Shown: positions 28,524-37,866, counted from the stretch's first letter. The stretch: 64,000 nucleotides of DNA from JADLGL01 sp963732865 (GCA_963732865.1 CAVTBC010000003.1:124001-188000); one strand, 5' to 3'. The notes: generated from the letters alone by a model not told the origin. Made by a program: numbers and translations.

Positions 28524-29291
28524 ATGTCAGGCCAGCATCGCGTCATTGATTCGACCGGAGAATCCACCGGTCTGCCGCTTTCGGCCTCCGGCTACGCTAT
28601 CTTCTTCGACGTCGACGGCACGCTGATTGACTTGGCGGCGACCCCGGAGGCCGTAGTCGTTCCGCCCGAACTCGTGGCCGACCTCGGCCGGCTGCGTGAA
28701 TCGGCCGAAGGGGCGCTCGCCCTTGTTTCGGGCCGATCGATCGACACTCTGGACGCACTGTTTGCCCCCGGCCGGTTCACGCTGGTTGGGCTTCACGGCA
28801 GTCAGTTCCGCGAGCCGGATGGGGTCGAGACCGTGATTCCGACGCCTCCCCTGCTGCGCGCCGCCGAGCCGATGCTCGCCGCGTTGGTGGGACGCTTCCC
28901 GGGCACCCAACTCGAGGACAAGGGCGGCTCGATCGCCGTTCACTTCCGAGGCGCGCCCGCCGCCGGGCCGGAAATCGAGGCCGTGCTCGAGGATATGGCA
29001 GCGGCGTCGGATGGAATCCTGGCGGCGCAGAAGGGCAAGATGGTGATCGAGTTGAAGGCCGCTGGCGCGAGTAAGGGCGCGGCCGTCAAGCGGCTGATGA
29101 AGGACATTCCGTTCGCCGGCAGGGAACCAATCGCCGTCGGCGACGACGTTACCGACGAGGAGATGTTTGCGGTTGTCAACGAGCTGGGCGGCATGACGAT
29201 CCGGGTCGGGCCGCCCGACCGCCCGACGAAGGCCCGGTACCGGATCGAGACGCCGGAGGCAGTACGAAATTGGCTGGCGGCGGTGAAATGA
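28524..29291 (+). CDS. otsB: Trehalose-6-phosphate phosphatase
   Basis: Cytoplasmic HAD-superfamily phosphatase that completes trehalose synthesis. The nucleophile motif is FFDVDGTLID (about residues 28-37). Motif II is ALVSGRSID, the cap region contains LVGLHGSQFRE, the Lys motif is in VIELKAAGASKGAAV, and motif IV is AVGDDVTDEEMF. Length 255 aa is normal. It lies 94 bases upstream of otsA on the same strand, the standard pair for osmoprotective trehalose. Confidence 0.96.
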   Translation: MSGQHRVIDSTGESTGLPLSASGYAIFFDVDGTLIDLAATPEAVVVPPELVADLGRLRESAEGALALVSGRSIDTLDALFAPGRFTLVGLHGSQFREPDGVETVIPTPPLLRAAEPMLAALVGRFPGTQLEDKGGSIAVHFRGAPAAGPEIEAVLEDMAAASDGILAAQKGKMVIELKAAGASKGAAVKRLMKDIPFAGREPIAVGDDVTDEEMFAVVNELGGMTIRVGPPDRPTKARYRIETPEAVRNWLAAVK

Positions 29292-29385
29292 TGATGAACG
29301 CCTTCCCTTCGTCACGCTCTCTTCTGATATTGTGTGCAATAGTGACGCGGCGAGTTAGCGCGCCAAATGTAGAGAGAGGCCCGGA

Positions 29386-30900
29386 GTGAGCCGCCTCATT
29401 GTCGTATCGAATCGCGTCCCGGCGCCCGGCGATCAGACCGCCAGCGCCGGAGGTTTGGCGGTTGCGTTGCAGGCGGCCCTCGAACAGCATGGCGGCATGT
29501 GGTTCGGCTGGTCGGGCGAATCGTCCGGCGACCGCGAGACTGACCGCCTGACGACGACCGAGGTCGGTAACGTCACCTACGCCCTTGTCGACCTGACGCG
29601 GCGCGACCTGGACGAGTATTATTCCGGTTTCGCCAACCGCGCGCTGTGGCCGCTGTTCCACTATCGGCTCGACCTCACCGACTTTTCGCGGCGGGACATG
29701 GCGGGCTATTTCCGCGTCAACCGCTTCTTCGCCCGCATGCTGGCGCCGCTGATCCAACCGGACGACATCATCTGGGTGCATGACTATCATTTGATCCCGC
29801 TGGCGGCCGAGCTGCGCCATATGGGCCTGAAGAACCGCATGGGGTTCTTCCTGCATATTCCCTGGCCGCCACCGGATGTGCTGTTCGCGCTGCCGCCGCA
29901 TGAGACGATCGTGCGCGGCCTGTCGAGCTATGACCTCGTCGGCTTCCAGACCGAGTTCGACGCCGAGAATTTTGCCGCCTGCCTGATCCGCGAGGGTCTG
30001 GGCAGCCGGGTCGGCACGCAGGTGTTCGACGCCTACGGCCGCCTCTTCGCCATGGGCGCCTTCCCGATCGGCATCGACGCCCCGGAATTCGCGCAGCTCG
30101 CTTCCGATTATCGGCGCAATCTGCTGGTCGAACGGATGCTGCGCTCGATCGAGGGGCACAAGTTGATCATCGGCGTCGACCGGCTCGATTATTCGAAGGG
30201 CCTGCCGGAACGCATTGAAGCTTATGCCCGCTTCATCGAGACGAATCCCGCCAGCCACGGCAAGGTCGTGTTCCTGCAGATCACGCCGAAGTCGCGCTCG
30301 GAGGTGCCGGAATATGCCGACATGCAACGTGAGATCGCGGAGCTTGCCGGACGCGTGAACGGCCAATTGGGCGACCTCGACTGGACGCCCATCCGCTACA
30401 TCAACCGGACGGTGAAGCGGGCCGCTCTCGCCGGGCTCTACCGCATTGCCAAGGTCGGTCTGGTGACGCCGCTGCGGGACGGCATGAACCTCGTCGCCAA
30501 GGAATATGTCGCCTCGCAGGATGCCGAGGATCCCGGAGTACTGATCCTCTCGCGCTTCGCCGGCGCGGCGCGCGAGCTCGACGGAGCGATCCTCGTCAAT
30601 CCGTACGACACGGAAGACATCGCTCACGCGATCGCGGCGGCGATGGATATGTCTCTGGTGGAGCGCCAGGAGCGCTGGGCGACGATGCGCGAAAACGTCT
30701 TCACCAACGACGTGCGGCATTGGTGCGACAGTTTCCTGGCGACCTTGAAGAAGACGCGGGTCATGGCGGCCGCTGAACTGCAGGCGGCCACCACACACGG
30801 TCTCAGCAGCGAACCCGCCAGCTTCGCGCGCCCAAAGGCCGTTGCCGGCGCCAAGCGAGCCTTCGCCGAGGTCGGCGCCGGCGGCCCGGAACGAAGCTAG
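29386..30900 (+). CDS. otsA: Trehalose-6-phosphate synthase
   Basis: GT20 glycosyltransferase that joins UDP-glucose and glucose-6-phosphate. The N terminus LIVVSNRVPAPG and the nucleotide-loop GGLAVALQ are diagnostic. The acceptor-site segments WVHDYHLIPLAAELR and LGFFLHIPWPP-like MGFFLHIPWPPPDVLF follow, then DRLDYSKGLPERIEA and the UDP-glucose motif LRDGMNLVAKEYVA. At 504 aa, it starts at a GTG (29386). The last roughly 35 residues are an Ala-rich extension beyond the usual end. Forms a unit with otsB. Confidence 0.96.
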   Translation: MSRLIVVSNRVPAPGDQTASAGGLAVALQAALEQHGGMWFGWSGESSGDRETDRLTTTEVGNVTYALVDLTRRDLDEYYSGFANRALWPLFHYRLDLTDFSRRDMAGYFRVNRFFARMLAPLIQPDDIIWVHDYHLIPLAAELRHMGLKNRMGFFLHIPWPPPDVLFALPPHETIVRGLSSYDLVGFQTEFDAENFAACLIREGLGSRVGTQVFDAYGRLFAMGAFPIGIDAPEFAQLASDYRRNLLVERMLRSIEGHKLIIGVDRLDYSKGLPERIEAYARFIETNPASHGKVVFLQITPKSRSEVPEYADMQREIAELAGRVNGQLGDLDWTPIRYINRTVKRAALAGLYRIAKVGLVTPLRDGMNLVAKEYVASQDAEDPGVLILSRFAGAARELDGAILVNPYDTEDIAHAIAAAMDMSLVERQERWATMRENVFTNDVRHWCDSFLATLKKTRVMAAAELQAATTHGLSSEPASFARPKAVAGAKRAFAEVGAGGPERS

Positions 30901-31561
30901 GCGTTGGCCGCGGCAGGCACCGGACAGGTCACGCCGGTGCCGCCCAGGCCACAATAGCCATCCGGATTCTTGGCCAGATATTGCTGGTGGTAGGCCTCGG
31001 CATAATAGAACGGCCCCACCTCGGCGATCTCGGTCGTGATGGGTCCGTAGCCCTTGGCCTTAAGCTCGGCGGAATACATCCGCGCCGCCGCTCTGCCTCC
31101 GCCCGCTCTCGCCTGCGTCGCCGACATAGATCGCCGAGCGATACTGCGTGCCGACGTCATTGCCCTGACGCATTCCCTGAGTTGGATCATGCGCTTCGAA
31201 GAATGCCTTCAGAAGCTGGCCGAAGCTGATCAGCTTGGGGTCGTAGGCGACGAGAACGACCTCGGTGTGGCCCGTCCGGCCGGAGCAGACTTCCTGATAG
31301 GTCGGGTTCGGCGTCGTGCCGCCGGCATAGCCGACCGCCGTCACCCAGACGCCGTCCAGCTTGCCAGAAGATCCGCTCGGCGCCCCAGAAGCAGCCGAGG
31401 CCGAAGACCACCGTCTTGATCCCCTCGGGAAAGGGCGGATGGATGGACCGGCCGCTGACGAAATGCCGGTCGGCCGTCGGGATGGCGTCCGCCCGCCCCG
31501 GGAGCGCGCTCTCGGGCGACGGCATTGCGAGCTTGGCGGAGAAGCGATCGAAGAGTCCCAT
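30897..31561 (-). CDS. msrA: Peptide-methionine (S)-S-oxide reductase, two frameshifts
   Basis: Repairs oxidised methionine (S epimer). The gene starts at ATG 31561 (MGLFDRFSAKLAMPSP) with AGGAGG upstream. The catalytic motif is GLGCFWGAERIFW. The reading frame then shifts at 31361-31362, where an extra base (A in the gene strand, CAAG for CAG) separates FWQ from LDGVWVTAVGYAGG. A second shift lies between about 31090 and 31115, after AIYVGD and before MYSAELKAKGYG. Rejoined, it runs through TGHTEVVLVAYDP, YYAEAYHQQYLAKNP and YCGLGGTGV to 30897. The pieces together make a full-length enzyme, so sequence error is likely. Overlaps the otsA 3' end by 4 bases. Confidence 0.88.
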
Positions 31562-31661
31562 CAAACACCTCCTGGCGTTGGTCTCTTGCAAACCAACATA
31601 TAGGTTTGCCTGTGGTCAGGCTCCATTGCTCGCCAAGTCACAATGACAGGAGGTTCGCCAA

Positions 31662-32702
31662 ATGACAGACGCCGCGCCTGCCAAAGGCCACCCATCAGCG
31701 CTCCCGACGCGGCCGCTCGGCCGCACCGGAATGGACATCACGCCGGTTGGCTTCGGGGCCTGGGCGATCGGCGGGGCCGGCTGGGCCGGCAGTTGGGGCG
31801 ACCAGGACGACCGGGAATCGATCGCCGCGATCCGCCACGCGGTCGATCTCGGCATCAATTGGATCGACACGGCCGCCATCTACGGGCTCGGCCATTCGGA
31901 GGAAATCGTGCGCAAGGCGCTCGCTGACATCCCGGCCGAGGATCGCCCCTATGTGTTCACCAAGGGCGGCCTGGTGTGGGACGAACACGACCGCGCGGCC
32001 GAGCCGCGCGAGGTCGGCGCGACGCAAAGCCTCCGCCACGAGGTCGAGGCTTCGCTCCGCCGGCTGGGCGTCGAGCGCATCGATCTCTACCAGATGCACT
32101 GGCCGGCGAAGGACACGCCCCTCGAAGCCTATTGGCAGACCTTCCTCGACCTCAAGAAGGAGGGGAAGGTCCGCGCGGTTGGCCTATCCAACCACTCAGC
32201 CGAGCAACTCGCGGCGGCCGAAAGGCTGGGTCATGTCGACACGCTCCAGCCGCCCTTCTCGGCCATCCGCCGCGATGCCGCCAAGGCGGAACTGCCCTGG
32301 TGCCACGCGAATGCGACGGGCGTGATTGTCTACAGTCCGATGCAGGCGGGTCTCCTCACCGGCACCTTCACGGCCGAACGCGCGCTGGCGCTGCCACTGG
32401 GGGACTGGCGCTCGCGCAACGCCAATTTCACCGGCGCAAAACTGGAGCAGAATCTGCGGCTGGCAGACGCCATGCGGCCCGTCGCGGCGCGGCATGACGC
32501 ATCGGTTGCAGTCGTGGCGGTCGCCTGGACGTTGGCTTGGCCGGGTGCAACCGGCGCGATTGTCGGCGCTCGCCATGCCGGTCAGGTGGACGGATGGATA
32601 GGCGCCGCAACGGTTCGGTTGACCGATGCCGACATGGCCGAGATCGCTGCGGTGCTCGATGCCACCGGCGCTGGCTCCGGGCCGACGATGCCCCCGGCCT
32701 GA
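31662..32702 (+). CDS. Aldo/keto reductase
   Basis: NADPH-dependent oxidoreductase of 346 aa with a TIM-barrel fold. The catalytic tetrad is visible: Asp and Tyr in NWIDTAAIYGLGHSE, Lys in VFTKGGL, His in YQMHWPA. The cofactor-binding C-terminal region is atypical but ends ATGAIVGARHAGQVDGW, as in the AKR11/12-like groups. Divergent from msrA across a 100-base gap with good ribosome sites on both. The substrate cannot be named. Confidence 0.92.
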   Translation: MTDAAPAKGHPSALPTRPLGRTGMDITPVGFGAWAIGGAGWAGSWGDQDDRESIAAIRHAVDLGINWIDTAAIYGLGHSEEIVRKALADIPAEDRPYVFTKGGLVWDEHDRAAEPREVGATQSLRHEVEASLRRLGVERIDLYQMHWPAKDTPLEAYWQTFLDLKKEGKVRAVGLSNHSAEQLAAAERLGHVDTLQPPFSAIRRDAAKAELPWCHANATGVIVYSPMQAGLLTGTFTAERALALPLGDWRSRNANFTGAKLEQNLRLADAMRPVAARHDASVAVVAVAWTLAWPGATGAIVGARHAGQVDGWIGAATVRLTDADMAEIAAVLDATGAGSGPTMPPA

Positions 32703-32780
32703 CGGCTTATCGCGACCCGCCCCGTCAGCGCGCTTGCCGCCGGGGCGGTCCTGCCTATAGTGCGCCGCGCGAAAGCGAAC

Positions 32781-32870
32781 GGAGGGGTGGCCGAGTGGTC
32801 GAAGGCGCACGCCTGGAAAGTGTGTATACGGGAGACCGTATCGAGGGTTCGAATCCCTCTCCCTCCGCCA
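32781..32870 (+). tRNA. tRNA-Ser (GGA)
   Basis: A 90-base class II tRNA with acceptor GGAGGGG and 3' CCCTCCGCCA (CCA encoded). The anticodon loop CTGGAAA gives GGA, reading UCC/UCU. The long variable arm (about 32820-32844) is characteristic of Ser. The T loop is TTCGAAT. Accessory DNA with recombinase remnants starts right after it, so it may be an integration site; I saw no second copy of its 3' end in the window. Confidence 0.96.
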
Positions 32871-33340
32871 GTCCCCCTCGGGTCAATTGTCTCCGTGCAA
32901 GGATGAACGGCCAAAAGGCCCAGGTTTCGAGCGGGTCGCGCGCCGACCTGTTGACTGCGCCGCGCCGGACTTCGGCCCCACGCCCTCTCTCCCCGCCCTT
33001 TTTCTCTCGACCTGTTGACTGACCCGGTTCCGGTACGGAGACCTAAGCTACTGATCGAATTGCCGAACTTCTCGGCCGCCTGCCAGCCGAATTGGAATCC
33101 CCGCCGCCCCTTGGAGCATGGAGAATGCGAACGCCGTCATTGATTTTCCTCGCGAGTTTCAAATCGGCCGCTTCGCAGGCGATGGGTGGGGTACGGCGCC
33201 GATGGCGGCAGGTCGGAAGTCTGTCTGTCAGAATACGGCCCTTAGCGTCGATGCGCGCGACTTCGACAGCGGCATACTCTGCCAATACTGCCGAGACGGC
33301 GGCGTTTTTTCGGCGTAAGCTATCAGGTCTGGAGGAGTTG
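32871..33340. other. Gene-poor stretch after tRNA-Ser
   Basis: No frame here has family character, a plausible ribosome site or a signal. The base composition becomes more AT-rich toward 33300 (a run of six T at 33305-33310). It marks the change from core genome to accessory DNA. Confidence 0.4.
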
Positions 33341-33808
33341 ATGTCCGCTTCGAAATGCCGATTTGCGATTATGACCACGTGCCTGTTTGCCGGCACGGCC
33401 GCATTTGCGCTCTCGCCTTCAGCGCCCTCAAACTATGGCTCAGTTATCGTCTCCCGTGGTTTTGGATCTGTCGTGGTCTCGGTTTTTGCGGGCGGTACGA
33501 CAAACGCCCAAGCTGACCTCCCGGGGAACAACTGCCCGGGGTACGTTTCAGATGCCCCCGACTACAAACTTACCTATGAGTCAGCGACCGGACCTTTCTC
33601 GGTAACCGTCGAGGCGACCGCGGATACAACTCTAATAATCAACGATCCTAATGGTAACTGGTTTTGCGATGACGATAGCGGCGGCGGCACAACTCCATTG
33701 ATAACATTCGTATCTCCGCTTCAGGGCAGATACGATATTTGGGTAGGTACGTACTCACCGGGCGGAATCCAGCCAGCTACATTGCGAATATTGGATCTTC
33801 CCCGGTAG
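33341..33808 (+). CDS. Secreted protein with PPC-like beta domain
   Basis: A 155-residue exported protein. ATG 33341 is preceded by GGAGGAG (33331-33337) and starts a signal peptide (MTTCLFAGTAAFA). The mature part contains a beta-sandwich resembling pre-peptidase C-terminal domains: ATADTTLIINDPNGNWFCDD, then DSGGGTTPLI and GRYDIWVGTYSPGG. Two cysteines (in NNCPGYVSDAPDY and WFCDDD) could form a disulfide. Proteins of this type usually carry one or two copies of the domain with no catalytic part; this has one. It is a single gene in the island next to recombinase remnants. Confidence 0.7.
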   Translation: MSASKCRFAIMTTCLFAGTAAFALSPSAPSNYGSVIVSRGFGSVVVSVFAGGTTNAQADLPGNNCPGYVSDAPDYKLTYESATGPFSVTVEATADTTLIINDPNGNWFCDDDSGGGTTPLITFVSPLQGRYDIWVGTYSPGGIQPATLRILDLPR

Positions 33809-33822
33809 CGAGTTTCTTTTGC

Positions 33823-34094
33823 TTCGCTGCGCTTGCCGCCCGCAAGGCTCAGGGGAAACAACTCGGCAATCGCACTAACATCGGCGAGCCGGTGACTTGG
33901 GACGTCACACAGCCAAGGAAGGTGCCGCTCGGTTCGCAGCCAACGTTCTTCCGATCATCGCCTCTATCGAGGCGACGGGCATAGCTACGCTTGCCGGAAT
34001 TGCCGATGCCCTCAACGGCCGCGGTATCAGAACCGCTCGCGGCGGCAAATGGCACGTCTCGACCGTGATGAACCTGCTGAGGCGATCCGGGTAA
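33823..34094 (+). pseudogene. Serine recombinase remnant (C-terminal part), frameshifted
   Basis: Two adjoining frames carry the linker and Recombinase domain of a resolvase/invertase. The first is AALAARKAQGKQLGNRTNIG; the second holds ARFAANVLPIIASIEATG, then LAGIADALNGRGIRTARGGK and WHVSTVMNLLRR. The shift is near 33890-33915. The catalytic N-terminal domain is missing. A second copy of the last part lies at 34960 and an N-terminal piece at 36710, so one or more elements have been shredded here. Confidence 0.8.
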
Positions 34095-34357
34095 TCGATT
34101 CCTGCATTGCGCGTAATCGCAGACGTCCGCCATAAACAAACCTTCATCCGCGTTGAGTAGATCGCGCCACGTAGCGGAAGCACTTCCCTTTTTAGTCGGG
34201 AGTTACGAACGCCCGAAACCTCATGCTGAACTCCTCCTGAATTCTCGGATTCCCCGGCGGCTTAGCCTTCACTGCTGCGCAGGCGGATCGGCGTAAAAGG
34301 CATTGGCGCGCGCCCAATAAAGCAGCCGCACAACGTCACGAACGCCCATCTTGAAGC

Positions 34358-34382
34358 CACGTCAGCGGGACGCGCTGACGTG
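34358..34382 (-). terminator. Inverted repeat 3' of the S74-like gene
   Basis: CACGTCAGCG (34358-34367) and CGCTGACGTG (34373-34382) form a perfect 10-bp stem with a 5-base loop. It lies 32 bases past the stop of the minus-strand gene at 34414. No T tract follows, so termination is only suggested. Confidence 0.35.
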
Positions 34383-34413
34383 TTAGTCGAGATAAGTCCG
34401 GCAGCGACAAGAC

Positions 34414-34737
34414 TTATGTGTTCAGCCGCCACCAATCTTCCCAGGTCTGCAGCCCTAAACCGAGGGCCGCATAATCGACGCGAAGATACCCATCGCGACC
34501 TTGGATGACGGCGTCAGGCCTCACTTGCAGGAGGTCCTGCGCCATGACGCCGACAAATTGCTGGTCGCTCCAGAGATATCGGTAGCGATAGAGGTCGATG
34601 CCTCCGTCGAGTTCGTCGACTTTAGCGATGCTGCGCTTCAAGCGGCGGTCCGACACGGTATGCACGCAACCTGCACCGACGAGAAATGGGAGGGCGGCGA
34701 CCGCCACCCAGGGAATCCACCTGCTGAGCTTTGTCAT
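34414..34737 (-). CDS. Small lipoprotein with S74-type chaperone-like domain
   Basis: A 107-residue protein. The N terminus has a hydrophobic signal ending in a possible lipobox (LVGAGC, Cys24). The remainder matches the intramolecular chaperone (Peptidase_S74) of phage tail spikes: SDRRLKRSIAKVDELDGGI, YRYRYLW, QFVGVMAQDLL, PDAVIQGRDGYLRVDYAALG. Normally this domain sits at the C terminus of large tail fibres; here it stands alone behind a signal sequence. It may be a decayed phage gene or a domesticated secreted version. The full conserved core including SDRRLK is intact. Confidence 0.7.
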   Translation of the reverse strand: MTKLSRWIPWVAVAALPFLVGAGCVHTVSDRRLKRSIAKVDELDGGIDLYRYRYLWSDQQFVGVMAQDLLQVRPDAVIQGRDGYLRVDYAALGLGLQTWEDWWRLNT

Positions 34738-34959
34738 CTTGACCTCGCTGCTTAACCTCGCTGCATGAAAAGATAGTCACCTTACGCCGCGTTCGGCGGC
34801 CATGGAACCGTTCCGAACCCATATTGCGCTACAGCCACAAGCTACCGGTGAGGCGCCTCGCTCATGACGCGCCGCCTGCCATCAGGCATTCGCCTACGAT
34901 ACAGTGGCGAGGGAGTGAGAAACAGAACTCTGATCGCAGAACAGCGCGCCACCTTCTTC

Positions 34960-35082
34960 CCTGATCCGCTTGCCGGTATTGCCGACGCCCTCAATCGCCG
35001 CGGCATCAGAACCGCTCGCGGCGGACGATGGCACGTCTTGACGGTCCGGAACGTCGTCGCCCGCACGCCCTCCTCCTCCTGA
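34960..35082 (+). pseudogene. Second serine recombinase C-terminal remnant
   Basis: The frame encodes PLAGIADALNRRGIRTARGG followed by RWHVLTVRNVVAR, nearly the same text as the remnant ending at 34094. Upstream sequence is unrelated. It represents a second copy of the same recombinase end, truncated at the 5' side. It cannot be functional. Confidence 0.75.
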
Positions 35083-35703
35083 TCAAATCCCCTCGATGAT
35101 CTCAGACCGAAGGGGCGGGCCCCATTCGCCGCTCCCGCCTGTTGGCAATTCCCGGCTCGGGTACAGGCCCAGCTTCTGCTGGTACCATTCCCGGGGGCGC
35201 GCCATGTCGGCGACGGGTATGGTCGTATGCGCGCGACAGTCAGACAATATCGTCGATGCCCTCCCTCTACGTCCCCGAAAATCGACCGAGACAGCACGAC
35301 TGCGGGTAGATGATATTTACGTCGCGATGTGCGGGTGGAACTCACTCGCTGTTTGAACTGAATCCCGAGTTAAATTTCGCCTTGTGTCCCCTGCTCCCAA
35401 GTCAGCACTACAACAGCCGATGCCGACACTCAGCCTCGCATCGGCACGATGCCCCGGAGAAGGTGATCCATCAGGTCTTCGAGCCCGCCCGCTGGACGAG
35501 GTCGTTGCGAACCCGCGTGAGCGGGGAAGCGGGCGCTGGCGCGACTTACCGCCAGGGGGCTGAACTCCCTCGTTTCAAAACCGCCTCCCTATTGCTTCGG
35601 GCCATAGCAGGGTTAAACTCTTGAATATTCACTGACGCGGCCGTTATCCGCGCTTGCACGAGTTCTGTTGCGTGTGCGTTTCAATCGAAACGGAGACACG
35701 ATC
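35083..35703. other. 620 bases without a recognisable gene
   Basis: Both strands were read; no frame has family character, a good start with ribosome site, or signal sequence. The segment 35440-35600 looks coding-like in composition but is broken by stops in all frames. Probably decayed mobile-element DNA. Confidence 0.4.
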
Positions 35704-36105
35704 ATGGAACCCTGGATCTCAGTCAATTGGACCGCAGTAATCGTGGCCGCGATCGTCAGAATCGTGGCTGGGGCGGCCTGGTATGCGCCGCCGGTCTTCG
35801 GCAGACGTTGGGAACAGACAGGCGGCATGGACGAAGGCGCCACGCGAATGCCTTGGGCGATTGGCGTTCAGGCCGTTGGCAGTTTCGTCATGGCCTACAT
35901 TCTGGCCCAAGCCGTCGGCCATTTCGGCGTTGCGGATGTCTGGTCCGGAGCGCTGGTCGGCGCCATTATCTGGGTAGGCTTTGTCGCCACTATTATGCTT
36001 CCCGGGATACTATTCGAAAAGCGATCGATGGAATTCTTTCTCATCTACGCCGGCTACCAACTAGTCACCCTTGCCGCGATGGGTGCGATCATCTCGGGAT
36101 TCTGA
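35704..36105 (+). CDS. DUF1761 membrane protein
   Basis: A 133-residue inner-membrane protein with four hydrophobic segments (NWTAVIVAAIVRIVAGAAWY, AIGVQAVGSFVMAYILAQAV, ALVGAIIWVGFVATIMLPGI, FFLIYAGYQLVTLAAMGAII). The pattern AAWYAPPVFGRRW, then LPGILFEKRS, is characteristic of DUF1761. The ATG at 35704 follows CGGAGACA. No function is known for the family. It is surrounded by gene-poor island DNA. Confidence 0.85.
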   Translation: MEPWISVNWTAVIVAAIVRIVAGAAWYAPPVFGRRWEQTGGMDEGATRMPWAIGVQAVGSFVMAYILAQAVGHFGVADVWSGALVGAIIWVGFVATIMLPGILFEKRSMEFFLIYAGYQLVTLAAMGAIISGF

Positions 36106-36367
36106 AAGGAGGACTGTTGCGGCCGCGAGCGTCGGGTTGCAGCCAATCATCGCGGCCCCACTGCACTGCCTGCTGGCAGACCGCTATCCGGGACACCATC
36201 GACGTTCTTGCTCAAATCGCCGCGTTCGCGCAGCTTTCGCGCGGGCAGAGGGCGCCTGGCGAAATTTCTCGGCCTCGAGTTCCGGGCCGATGTCGATCTT
36301 ACCGACGCCTAGAGGCCGATTCTCGCATCGATTGACGGTGTGCCGACGGTGTAAGGAACAGAACTAG

Positions 36368-36655
36368 ATGCAACAGCTGCTCCGTCATCCCACGGCCTGG
36401 GTGCCGATTGTCCTGTCCCTGGCTGTACTCGGCATGATGGCTGCTGTCCTCGCGGCTACGGGCGTTGATCGCGGCGCTGACGAAGGCACCCCGGCCCACA
36501 TCTTTCAGCTCTGGATGCTTCTGGAGAGCGTCGGCGTGGCAAACTTTGCCGCGCGGTGGCTGCCGCGAGAGCTCGACGGCGCTGTCAAGATCCTTGCGCT
36601 TCAGGTCGGCATCGCGCTCCTGCCGATCGGGATCGTCATCGCGTTGGGCCTCTAG
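36368..36655 (+). CDS. Small two-helix membrane protein
   Basis: A 95-residue protein with an N-terminal helix (VPIVLSLAVLGMMAAVLAAT) and a C-terminal helix (ILALQVGIALLPIGIVIALG), joined by a polar loop. I recognise no named domain, though the arrangement is common among small alphaproteobacterial membrane proteins. The start ATG 36368 follows GGAACAGAAC. It lies between a DUF1761 gene and a recombinase remnant. Confidence 0.6.
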   Translation: MQQLLRHPTAWVPIVLSLAVLGMMAAVLAATGVDRGADEGTPAHIFQLWMLLESVGVANFAARWLPRELDGAVKILALQVGIALLPIGIVIALGL

Positions 36656-36709
36656 GCCGCCTGGCGGGATCCTCGCGGAAACCGAGCAAATGGAGAGGAT
36701 CGCCGACTC

Positions 36710-36865
36710 ACCGAGGTTGGGACCGGCAACGGATCGACCGCGCTCGATCGTAAGACCGCGTCTGCCGCCCTTGCGGCGGCCAATATGCTCCGTCCGGTCG
36801 TTGTAGCGAAGCTCGATCGGCTTTCCCGCGATGTCGCGTTTATCGCGAACCTGACGGCGCAATGA
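36710..36865 (+). pseudogene. Serine recombinase remnant (N-terminal catalytic domain part)
   Basis: The frame reads EVGTGNGSTALDRKTASAAL followed by AAANMLRPVVVAKLDRLSRD and VAFIANLTAQ, then stops at 36865. VVAKLDRLSRDVAFI is the conserved helix of resolvase N-terminal domains. The catalytic-serine start and the rest of the protein are missing. Together with the C-terminal pieces at 33823 and 34960 it indicates a dismantled site-specific recombinase. Confidence 0.8.
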
Positions 36866-36996
36866 GCGCGTTTCGCACCCGGGTCGTGTGGAGGCAGCAC
36901 GCCGACCCAACGTGACTCCATTCGACGCACATCCTATAGCATGGCCGGGGAAGGTCGGCCCCCAAATCGCGGGCAAGGCTTACAGTCGGGAGGCGT

Positions 36997-37866
36997 ATGG
37001 CTAGTCAGGTGATTGCAGCGCGGGAGGGACGCGATCCGGCCGCGGGAGGCGCCGCCACGCAAACAGCCGTCGGGTCGCGGGCGCGCAAACGCAGAGCCCG
37101 GGAACGGACCTTCGTTTCGCTGATGCGGGTCGCGGTCGTCATCCTGCTGATTGCGGCCATGTACATCCTGAACGCGACTTCCGGCAACCTGACCATGCCG
37201 AGCCCTTCCGACGTGTTCGATGAGAGCCGGAAGATGTGGACGGACGGCACCATGCTCCGCGGACTCGGCCAGACGCTTACCGTGCTTAGTCTTGGCTTCC
37301 TCCTGGCCGCCACAACCGGGATTCTCGGCGGCATTATGATCGGCGGGTTCCGCATGATCGGACGCATCCTTGATCCCTTCGTCAACGCTATAAACTCAAC
37401 TCCCGGAGCGGCCTTTATCCCGCTCATCATCGTATGGTTTGGCCTATACACCGAAGCCAAGGTTGTGGTGGTCTGGAACGCGGCCATGTTTCCGATTTTG
37501 ATCAGCACCGCCGCCGGAATCGACCACGGCGACAACGACCTCACGGAGATGGGGCGGTCGTTCGGTGCCTCACGACTGCGCCTGTTCTGGCAGATCTTGC
37601 TGCCAAACGCCGTGCCTTCGATCCTCAGTGGCCTGCGCATCGGCGCCGCCGTCGCAGTCGTGGGAACCGTCGTCTCGGAACTCTACATGGCGCAGTCTGG
37701 ACTAGGGGGAATGCTCGCCGCCGCCGGCAACCGGTTCCAGATGGACCGGTATTTCGCTGTTGTAATCGTACTGATGATTCTCGGCACACTCATCACGGCC
37801 ACGCTTCGTTTCGCTGAAAGCCGCCTCGCCCGATGGCGGGCGGCCTTGCGCGAGGCGAACCGTTGA
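36997..37866 (+). CDS. ABC transporter permease, SsuC/TauC type
   Basis: Inner-membrane permease of the nitrate/sulfonate/taurine importer family, 289 aa with six predicted helices after a basic cytoplasmic N terminus (about 45 residues). The EAA loop is EMGRSFGASRLRLFWQILLP. Other family text: PLIIVWFGLYTEAKV, GLRIGAAVAVVGTVVSELYM. Its stop overlaps the ATPase start by one base, so the two are co-translated. First gene of a six-gene plus-strand block that ends at 42743 and combines an importer with CoA-type metabolic enzymes. Confidence 0.92.
   Translation: MASQVIAAREGRDPAAGGAATQTAVGSRARKRRARERTFVSLMRVAVVILLIAAMYILNATSGNLTMPSPSDVFDESRKMWTDGTMLRGLGQTLTVLSLGFLLAATTGILGGIMIGGFRMIGRILDPFVNAINSTPGAAFIPLIIVWFGLYTEAKVVVVWNAAMFPILISTAAGIDHGDNDLTEMGRSFGASRLRLFWQILLPNAVPSILSGLRIGAAVAVVGTVVSELYMAQSGLGGMLAAAGNRFQMDRYFAVVIVLMILGTLITATLRFAESRLARWRAALREANR

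Noticed and set aside
29176..30954. 592-codon open frame on the minus strand
   Set aside because: Antisense shadow of otsA with no recognisable domain.
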